DNA from: Actinomadura meyerae | GTDB lineage: Bacteria > Actinomycetota > Actinomycetes > Streptosporangiales > Streptosporangiaceae | Direction of reading: 5' to 3' | Assembly: GCF_900188445.1 (NCBI RefSeq) | Contig: NZ_FZOR01000056.1 | Coordinates: 1 to 45,037, forward strand | DNA: 45,037 nt | Shown here: positions 33,928-41,800 of the stretch, in pieces | How the letters are laid out: each line of letters opens with the position of its first letter | Numbering within the stretch: the stretch's first letter is position 1 | Position numbers and translations under genes: made by a program | Notes under the pieces: generated by a model | What the model was told of the DNA's origin: nothing | What the model saw: the letters and a program-made list of their open reading frames with translations, nothing else | The model's database searches: none

Positions 33928-34750
33928 CCCCGTCCTACGGGCCGCTGCACGCTGGCTGGAGAAGCTACCCGCCAACGGCCGGGCGAGGTGCCGGGCCCTT
34001 TTCACCACTCATGCCGAGTACAGCGACATCAGTCCCTCCCAGTACGAGGAGGCCTACAAGTGGCTGGAAGAGACGGGGCTCGTACGGGGACTGGATGACA
34101 CCACTCCAGTGGGGAAGAGGGTCTTTCAGGCCGTCCTGCTGGCGGGAAGCGCTCCGTGGTTCCCGGATGCCGACCTTCATGTGCGCGAGCCTGCCGAACT
34201 GCCCATCGATGCGGCACGAGCTGCAGCGGTGCTAGGGCTCAGCGAACTGGAGGCCTTCCAAGAGGTCCATGCTGTGTGGGGCAAGGTCGACGCTGCTGCC
34301 CGCTTGAAGGTGGGCTCTGCCGGCGAGGCAGCTCTTGTGCGGCTGCTCATGAGATCCACGACCGCGACGGTTGAGCATGTCGCTACCCATTCCGATGGTT
34401 ACGGCTATGACATCGCTGTGCTTGCCGGCAAGCACAGCCTGCACATCGAAGCTAAGGCGACCACGCGGCGCAACCGCCTCACGTTCTTCCTATCGCGGCG
34501 TGAGTACGAAGTCATGAGGTACGACCTCTCATGGCAGCTGGTCATCGTCCAGCTCACGGATGACCTTGCGGTCAGCGCAGTCGGTACCGTCGACCCGAAC
34601 TGGATCCATACCCAAGTCCCGGACGACCAGGGGCCCCTCGGACGCTGGGAGTCGTGCAGGATTGATGTGCCGCCTGAGCAGGTGGTCGATGGAATACCGC
34701 GGCTCCGTCCCGTCCTAGCTCAGGGCGCTTCGCCGCTACTGCGCGGCTGA
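33911..34750 (+). CDS. DUF3883 nuclease-like protein
   Basis: The protein has 279 residues. The C-terminal half has a PD-(D/E)xK-like arrangement: E140 in GSAGEAALVRLL, D167 in GYGYDIAV and E180-x-K182 in LHIEAKATT, followed by TFFLSRREYEVM. This is the DUF3883 pattern common in restriction and defence loci, often next to SNF2 helicases. The N-terminal half is helical and may contact the helicase. GTG 33911 overlaps the helicase stop by 17 bp, which indicates coupling. Its 3' end overlaps the convergent vsr gene by 31 bp. Confidence 0.83.
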   Translation: MPVPPDPVLRAAARWLEKLPANGRARCRALFTTHAEYSDISPSQYEEAYKWLEETGLVRGLDDTTPVGKRVFQAVLLAGSAPWFPDADLHVREPAELPIDAARAAAVLGLSELEAFQEVHAVWGKVDAAARLKVGSAGEAALVRLLMRSTTATVEHVATHSDGYGYDIAVLAGKHSLHIEAKATTRRNRLTFFLSRREYEVMRYDLSWQLVIVQLTDDLAVSAVGTVDPNWIHTQVPDDQGPLGRWESCRIDVPPEQVVDGIPRLRPVLAQGASPLLRG

Positions 34751-35229
34751 AGGGACCGGCCTTCAGCCAAGCGGCGGCGGGACAGCACTGCTTCGCAGAC
34801 TGTGCGTGCGCAGCCCGCAGCTGGCTCGTGTTCCCAGAAACGCAGCACCAGCCACCCGGCCTCCTCCAAGCGGGCATCTGTGTCCCGGTCGCGCTCCATA
34901 TTGCGGCCGATCTTGTCGCGCCAGTACTCCGGGTTGGTCTTCGGCGGCACGAAGTGCTCAGGGCAGCCGTGCCAGAAGCAGCCGTCGATAAAGACGGCGA
35001 CGCGAGTAGGCCGGAAGACCATGTCTGCGGTCCTGCGCATCCCCGCGAGCGGCTTGGCTGCCACCCGGTAGCGCAGCCCAGCGGCGTGGACCAAGGACCG
35101 CAACGCGAGTTCAGGCGAGGTATCGCGGTTCCGGTTGCCCAGCATGCTGCGCCGGTTGGCGGCCGACGATGCCCACGAGCCCTCCGGTGCCTGCCAGGCC
35201 TCGCCGCCTGCCGCGTCACCACCAGCCAC
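34720..35229 (-). CDS. vsr: very-short-patch-repair endonuclease (Vsr)
   Basis: The protein has 169 residues. Family marks are RRSMLGNRNRDTSPELALRS, the catalytic D69 in RTADMVF, the zinc-binding FIDGCFWHGCPEHF, and the closing GWLVLRFWEHE. It nicks next to T:G mismatches that arise when 5-methylcytosine deaminates. It therefore accompanies the 5mC methyltransferase at 28347-29681, although it is separated from it by four genes. GTG 35229 follows GAGAGGAG. The first 25 residues are an Ala/Gly-rich extension beyond the usual start. Confidence 0.92.
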   Translation of the reverse strand: MAGGDAAGGEAWQAPEGSWASSAANRRSMLGNRNRDTSPELALRSLVHAAGLRYRVAAKPLAGMRRTADMVFRPTRVAVFIDGCFWHGCPEHFVPPKTNPEYWRDKIGRNMERDRDTDARLEEAGWLVLRFWEHEPAAGCARTVCEAVLSRRRLAEGRSLQPRSSGEAP

Positions 35230-35811
35230 GCGTACTCACTCCTCTCGAGATGGCCGCACCAAAACCCAACCCCTTAGCACTCCTGTCGCCGCACACAGAG
35301 GGGCGCAATTCGTCCTGGGAAACGATCCACTCCACCGTACCGACAGGCGACCCGAGAAAAGGGGCACCACCTGGACGCATGATGCTTGTCAGCGTACTCC
35401 TAACGCCCGTCTCAAATTACCTGAACCCCTACCGATGGCGAGGTAGGTTCGTGCCGTTGCCCCGGCGGGCCGCCTATAAGAAGCCCTGATTGCAACCAAC
35501 CGAAGCCAGAATGGTGTGGTGTTGCTGGTGCTGTGAGGTCAGTTCAGAAAAGGGCAAAGATGTCCCCCTGGATACTCTGAGTCGCGACCCGACTACGGAT
35601 GGCGTTCTCGGGCGGGTGACCTGGTGACGACCGGCCAGTTGTGGCAACCTTTTCGCAGCAGGTCAGGGCTCGCTGCAGCGCCTAGCCATGGTAACTTACG
35701 GCAACTACACGTAAAGGTCTCGCTGGTCGCCAGTCCGCCGCTGATGGCGGGTGTCTGCCGGTAAGTGCGGTGCGTGGCGCAGGAGCGTTTGTAGGTATCA
35801 AGGAGCGGGCA
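35230..35811. other. 582-bp gap before the Druantia-like operon
   Basis: No gene is supported, because frames here have no family features. It contains an inverted repeat TTACG-N9-CGTAA (35696-35714) and a CCGCC-GCTGAT-GGCGG hairpin (about 35732-35747). These probably belong to the promoter and leader of the downstream operon. Confidence 0.45.
35696..35714. promoter_or_regulatory. inverted repeat upstream of the second operon
   Basis: TTACG and CGTAA are separated by nine bases, about 100 bp before the ATG at 35812. The left arm is part of an octamer, CTTACGGC, also found in the divergent promoter at 30645. Confidence 0.35.
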
Positions 35812-37908
35812 ATGGCTGTACCTCCGATGCCGACAGCGTACGACGCATGGAACAAGGTGCTGGCTGCTGAATTCTTCAGCAATGCACATGCCGATACGCC
35901 AGTGATTCTTTGGGTGGATCGGGATACAGCTGAAGAGTTGCAGAAGCAGCACAAGTTGGAAGCGCCACTCTCTGATGCAGTGCGTGATGCACTGGACATG
36001 GCGTCACGTTCGAAGGCATTTAGTCGTATCAAATCATGGTGCGAGCGCAGTCACAGGCCGGGAGGTCCGCCCCCCTCTCTGCCACTGCTGGCCGCCTCAG
36101 TTGTCGCGGCATCCATGATGGCCTCTGACGGCAAAATCAGAGTTTCCAACTTTTATGTTCCGTTCGTCAAGTATCTCTTCGGTGATTCTTTCAGTGAGGA
36201 ACAGCATCGTGTCCTCGTCCAAAGTTCGGATCAGCTAGCCGAACTATGGGTCCAGCTCGAACAATGGCTTGCCTCACAGCATGGCCAGTTCGGTATAAGC
36301 ACGATTAAGGGGCATGAGACTCTGACTCGAATCGGGTACCCGATCTCTCAGGCAGTTCTGAAGGCCGCCGATCGGCGAGTGCTAAGCCAGTTCTTCCGTG
36401 ATTCCGGGCTCCATCCAGGCAAGTCCATCAGTTCTGACTACCTTGAGCGCGCACTTGCAATTTGGCTGCGTCGGCATCCGAAGGCACTCTCCCCAGCGTT
36501 TGTCGCAGCCTATGGGCATCCTGACCTCCAGGCGTTCGTCAACGATCTCGTTTTGGGCTGTGCCCGGGTATGGGACGGCGTGGTGCGCGATGCCGTCAGT
36601 GGGCAACGGGCTGTGCGGCTACGGGTGCGGCTCCGGAAGGACCGGCGCAACATTAGTATCGGTTGGGCCGCAGAGGCTGTCGGCGGTATCGATGGCGGGA
36701 CGATTATCGACCGCGACGGTCAAGAGCACTCCTTCGGTCTCGATCACGGCTTTTTCTATGAAGGCCTAGAAGCGGTCTCCTTTCAGCCTTCATATCTTGC
36801 CGCAGGAGTGACACTGAACGGCATCACTGCCACAGGGGAAAAGATCGCTTTTGTTTATCAGCCGTCCGAAAGTGTTTACTTCCGCCAGGACCGCGATCTC
36901 GGCTGGGTGAGCCAAGGCAAGGCAACTGCTTTCGACGAGCACATGATCCTAGTGCTAGACCAAACTGTGCCACAGATGATCAGTGAGCTAAAGGAGGCCG
37001 GGATTGCGCAGCCAAAGAACGTGAAGGCAGCATTTGCCCCGGGGTGGAGCCTGTTCATCGGCGTTGTGCTGCGTGAAGAGTCAAAACTCATCAGGGCGAT
37101 AGGAAAGCGAGGATCGGTCCTCAACGCGATTGGAGTTCAAGGCGTTTCCAAGCCGAAACTTGTTGGTGGCCTGCAGTTGAAGCAGAAGCTTGCGCGGAAC
37201 CTCTATCTCACTGGTGGTTCCCCAGACCTGCTTGTCGATATGCGTGCCCACACCGAACGCCTAGTGCGTCTTGATTTTGGCAGCGGGCGATATGAAGACG
37301 TCTTGACTGGTGGGTTCCCGATCCCTCTGACGCAAGAAGCGGCTTGGGAATCAGGACGCCATAGCCTCACTGTTGACGGCACCCCACTTTCATATGAGTT
37401 GGTAGATGTTCTTGCGGACGGCGAGGCGCCAGGGACCGGAACAGTGGCCTTCGCTGTTGGGGAGCAAGTTCAGAACCGAGCCCAAAAGGTTGAGCCGAAC
37501 GCGCCAGCTATCCGGGGTGCTCTGCTTCCGGAGGCAGCCGAGGAACTACCTTTGACTGTACTGGCCTTTAAGAACTCGTCCGATCGCTACTTGGTCTCCT
37601 ATGACGGACGCGGCTACGAGCCAGGTGCCCCGGAGCTGCCCGTGCTGTACGAGAAGCTCGGTCTCGGGGATGACGCCTTCTACTACACCGATGTTGTCCC
37701 GCCTGCTGGGTGGTCCGGGTGGATGATTGAGTGGCGACGTACCTGTCCCCGCGTCACCCCAGTAGCGCCACGCCGACCCGACCGTAGTGCTGTGCTGTCC
37801 TCGCCGAACAGGGAGGAGTGGGCCTTGGCGATTCTTGACGCACGGAGCTGCTCTCAGAACCCGATGTGGGGGGAGTACGTGACTTTGGCGGAGGAAATCT
37901 GCCAGTGA
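35812..37908 (+). CDS. unknown protein, candidate DruF-like
   Basis: The protein has 698 residues, is soluble, and no domain is recognised by eye. The N-terminal 230 residues are helical (for example WVQLEQWLASQHGQFG). The middle and C-terminal parts are mixed alpha/beta with many aromatic residues. Its place, size and coupling to a small protein and a giant DUF1998 helicase match the two uncharacterised genes described for type II Druantia (druF, druG). The assignment rests on context. ATG 35812 follows AAGGAG by six bases. Its TGA overlaps the next start as GTGA. Confidence 0.55.
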   Translation: MAVPPMPTAYDAWNKVLAAEFFSNAHADTPVILWVDRDTAEELQKQHKLEAPLSDAVRDALDMASRSKAFSRIKSWCERSHRPGGPPPSLPLLAASVVAASMMASDGKIRVSNFYVPFVKYLFGDSFSEEQHRVLVQSSDQLAELWVQLEQWLASQHGQFGISTIKGHETLTRIGYPISQAVLKAADRRVLSQFFRDSGLHPGKSISSDYLERALAIWLRRHPKALSPAFVAAYGHPDLQAFVNDLVLGCARVWDGVVRDAVSGQRAVRLRVRLRKDRRNISIGWAAEAVGGIDGGTIIDRDGQEHSFGLDHGFFYEGLEAVSFQPSYLAAGVTLNGITATGEKIAFVYQPSESVYFRQDRDLGWVSQGKATAFDEHMILVLDQTVPQMISELKEAGIAQPKNVKAAFAPGWSLFIGVVLREESKLIRAIGKRGSVLNAIGVQGVSKPKLVGGLQLKQKLARNLYLTGGSPDLLVDMRAHTERLVRLDFGSGRYEDVLTGGFPIPLTQEAAWESGRHSLTVDGTPLSYELVDVLADGEAPGTGTVAFAVGEQVQNRAQKVEPNAPAIRGALLPEAAEELPLTVLAFKNSSDRYLVSYDGRGYEPGAPELPVLYEKLGLGDDAFYYTDVVPPAGWSGWMIEWRRTCPRVTPVAPRRPDRSAVLSSPNREEWALAILDARSCSQNPMWGEYVTLAEEICQ

Positions 37909-38873
37909 GCCCTGTCGGAGATCTGCTACTGAACTGGGCCAGCGAGAACGGCGCCGGCGACCTCAGCGTGATGCTCAGTACAGTGGAGTGGGCTTCACGT
38001 CGTTTCCGCATTACGACGACAAGTGGTGCGCCCGGTCGTTGGGTGCGTGATGCCTCCTCGCTCGGGTACCTAGATGTCGACTGGCAGGCTGGGAAGTGGT
38101 CGGTAGCCCCTGCGGTTCTTACTGCCCTGCCCATGTCTGGAGGCCTTCTCCTGCTGACAGGTACACGAAATCGGGCAATGGATAGCCGGATTGAAGACGC
38201 CGCCCAGGATATGGGCCTTGAGTATTATTTGGCGATCAGCCATGTGCAGGAGGGGGATATCCCCCTCCCAAAGTCGGTCATCTTTATGACCGATCCGGGT
38301 ACTGATATGGAGAGACTAGCCACCGCCCTGAAGGCTAACTGGGTACCGTGTTTCGCTCTTCAAGTGATTCCTTTTTTGCCGAAGCTTGCTCTCGGTCCCG
38401 AGGCCGCGGGGCCAGTGCCCGGAACCCTTCTAAAGCGGTATGTCGAGGAAACCAGGAGGTATGAAGAGGTGCTCTCGTCTCGGGTGGATGGGATCTACCG
38501 CTTTAAGACTGCGGACCACAGGCAGGTAGTTCGATTGCTTCGCGACGGCACCTGGTATAAGACCTCGCACGAGGAAGCCCTCTATCTGATCCGCGCTGAC
38601 CATCCAAGCAAACCAGGCGATACCATGCGGTGGGGTGCAGAATCTAACGGTGAGAGGAACTTGATCGGGCGGCTGGCAGTGGACTGGGGGGCTCCATTGC
38701 CACCATTGCATGCGCGGGCTGCGGTCCTAAGCAGTGGCCTCGCACCCTGGTTCTCAGCGACAGCGGAAACCGCAGTTTATTATAATGTGCCGTATGTGCT
38801 TGCGGCGGCGATCGCTGAGAGTCTGAAACAAGAACTGGAAATACTTGACGTGTCTGGGGGTAGGCGTGGCTAA
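37905..38873 (+). CDS. unknown protein, candidate DruG-like
   Basis: The protein has 322 residues, is soluble, with no recognised domain. It has alternating hydrophobic and charged stretches (SGGLLLLTGTRNRAMDSRIE). GTG 37905 follows GGAGG at 37890-37894 and overlaps the preceding stop by four bases. Its own stop overlaps the helicase start by eight. The tight coupling suggests a complex with both neighbours. Confidence 0.55.
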   Translation: MSPVGDLLLNWASENGAGDLSVMLSTVEWASRRFRITTTSGAPGRWVRDASSLGYLDVDWQAGKWSVAPAVLTALPMSGGLLLLTGTRNRAMDSRIEDAAQDMGLEYYLAISHVQEGDIPLPKSVIFMTDPGTDMERLATALKANWVPCFALQVIPFLPKLALGPEAAGPVPGTLLKRYVEETRRYEEVLSSRVDGIYRFKTADHRQVVRLLRDGTWYKTSHEEALYLIRADHPSKPGDTMRWGAESNGERNLIGRLAVDWGAPLPPLHARAAVLSSGLAPWFSATAETAVYYNVPYVLAAAIAESLKQELEILDVSGGRRG

Positions 38874-41800
38874 GAATGTCGATATTCGATCATTCGACGG
38901 AATTCGGACATTTGAAGCGCTCAGAGAGGCGCTTTTCCGTTACTACGACACGCCTTTCGGGCTGGCTGATCGATCGCTCCAGAATGAGAGACGTGAGCTT
39001 TTGAACCGGGACGGCGGTGCATGGCGGCGTCCGCTTATCGAACTCCGCCCTCGCTATGTGTCGAGCGGGATGTCAGTAGCAGCATCGGCAAGTGCGGCAG
39101 GAGCGCCACCGGAGTTCGCTGAACTGGCCTCGCTGGGACTGGTAAGCGGCGTTGAGGAACTGTACAAGCATCAGCATGATGCACTTGCTGCAGCAGTTGG
39201 TGCTGGCAAAGATGTGGTGATTACCGCAGGAACTGGGTCAGGCAAGACCGAATCCTTCATGCTTCCCGTCCTTGCCTCACTCGTTGAGGAGTCCTCAACG
39301 TGGACGGGCACTCCGGCGCCTCACACAGACCGATGGTGGAGTGGCTACAACGACGAGTTTTGTGCCCAGCGGCACGGCGAGCAGGGGCGTCCGGCCGCGG
39401 TCCGCGCCCTCGTTCTCTACCCGATGAACGCACTCGTCGATGACCAGATGATGCGCATGAGGCGTGCGCTGGACAGCGATGCGGCTCGCGATTGGTTCGC
39501 CAGGCACCGGAAAGGCCACCGTTTCTATTTTGGACGCTATACCGGCGCGACACCAGTCCCCGGGGACCTCCCTCAACCGGGTAAGCGCGGCGGCCAAGCC
39601 CTGAAAAATCTACGCAGCTATCTGCGGGCAACCGATGCCCGCAATAGTAGGGCCAGAGTCGACGGCGACAATGGTAAGGCCGCCTTCTTTGTGCCGCGAC
39701 TCGATGGTGCGGAAATGCGTTCGCGGTGGGATATGCTTTTGAACCCGCCCGATATTCTCGTCACCAACTATTCGATGCTCAACGTGATGCTACTCCGGCC
39801 TCGTGAAAGCCGCATGTTCGATCTTACTCGCAAGTGGCTCGAAGAAAATCCAGATGTGAAGTTCACTCTGATCGTCGACGAACTACACATGTACCGGGGG
39901 ACCGCCGGCACTGAGATCGCTTATCTGATCCGGGCGCTCCGTCATCGTCTGGGTCTTGACACCCAACCGGATCGCCTGCAGATTCTGGCTGCCTCAGCTT
40001 CACTAGACGAAGACCGGGACCGTGCATTTCTCGGGCAATTCTTCGGCGTTGACAGCGATCGCTTCACTATCCTACCTGGCGAGACGGTCAAGCCTTCGTC
40101 TAATGCGCTGGACTTGACTCCCTATGCGCATCGGTTCGCAAGCCTACCGCACAACCCGCCCGAGGAAGTAGCTGACACCCTTCTCAGAGAGTCCAAGGCG
40201 GCAGATGCCCTGTGCAACTGCCTTGCTGACGAAGATGGCCATCCGGTCGCCAAAACTGACGACAAGATCGCATCGCATCTCTTCTCTGGTGTCGATGACA
40301 AAGAAAAAGCGCTCAGGGGACTGCTTTCAGCACTCCGGTGGTCCAGTGATCCGAACATGGTGAAGTTGCGCGTACACCTGTTCTTTCGCAACATCACCGG
40401 CATGTGGGCTTGCTCCAATCCGGAGTGCTCGGGAGTCGATATCCGTTCAGGCGACAGGCGCGTGGGGCGCCTGTACTCTGAACCGGCTACCCGATGCGCC
40501 TTCTGCAACGCGCGAGTCTTGGAACTGCTCTACTGCCAGACCTGTGGCGACGTCTTTCTCGGTGGCTACTTCCCGGAGGCAGAGGAGGCGGCAGCGCGTT
40601 TCGATGCCGGGCTGCTCGCTGATCACTCCGAACTCGACCGTCTCCCGGACCGGGGTGGCGACGGGCCCAGCGCGGCCAACTACGTTGTCTACTGGCCCCG
40701 CCACGACAAGAAGCCAGAACTAAGCGACACGCGCTGGCGCCGAAGCGCCAACGGCATTAGTGCCTCGTTCACCTGGCAGCGGAGCGTATACACCCCCCAG
40801 ACTGGCCGTCTCGAGAATAGTCGCGACGGCTATACCGGCTGGTCCTTCCATGTCGCAGTCGGTAGGGACGCACCGCGGGGGCTCCTAGCGAAGCTGCCTG
40901 CCTATCCTTCCCAGTGCATCGCATGCGGTGACGATGTGGAACTCCAAAAGGTGAAGGGGGGTCGTTCCCTACCACTTACGGATCCGTCCCGACTCCGCCC
41001 TGCTGTCCGCACGATGCGTACTGGATTCGAGAAGTTCAACCAGGTGCTCACTGACGAACTCCTAGCTTGGCTTCCCGAGGGGCAGCGCGGGCTTGTCGTG
41101 TTCTCGGATAGCCGCGCCGATGCAGCGAAGCTAGCCAGTGGCCTGGGGCTCCGCCACTACCAGGACCTCCTGAGGTTCCTGCTCTTCCGCCTCGTTACGA
41201 GCGATGGGGATCGGTCGGCTGACCTGGACATCATCAAGAAGCGCTACACCACGTCGGATTGGAGGATGGAGGAGGTCAAGGCCGCCAAGCAGCGTATGGC
41301 TGAACGAGGGCTTAAGGGGCCGGTCACAGAACTTTCGCTGCTCTGGAGCGAGATGGCGGAGACTGATGTTCCGGATCCGGAGCAGGAAGAACAAGAGCGG
41401 CTGCTGGTAGCGAAGGTCCTGGCTACCCCTTCGATTCAGGCGCACATCAGCGAGCTAGAGACCCAACTTCTCGCTCTGGGGGTCAATCCCGGGGGGCCCG
41501 CGGCTAGCCTCCGCAAGGCGGACAAGCGGCATACCAATGTGGCCGATGCCGAGGAGAAGCCGTGGACTTCTCTGTACGACTGGACGACTACGCCGCCGGA
41601 GCGGTGGTCGGTCCTGCAGCTCGATGGCGGTCAGCAAGACCTCCGTGAGAGGATCGATGCGAAGCTCCGCGAAGAAACACTCTACGGCCTCTACTCCGGG
41701 GCTGGACGAGACTTTGAATCACTCGGACTCGGGTGGCTGGCCCCGGTCGATGATCTGCAAGGTGCAGATGTATCTCCCACGTCGGACTCAGCACTTGTTA

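Noticed and set aside
35230..35489. Small plus-strand frames before the Druantia-like operon
   Set aside because: No ribosome site or conserved features. They partly mirror the Vsr leader.
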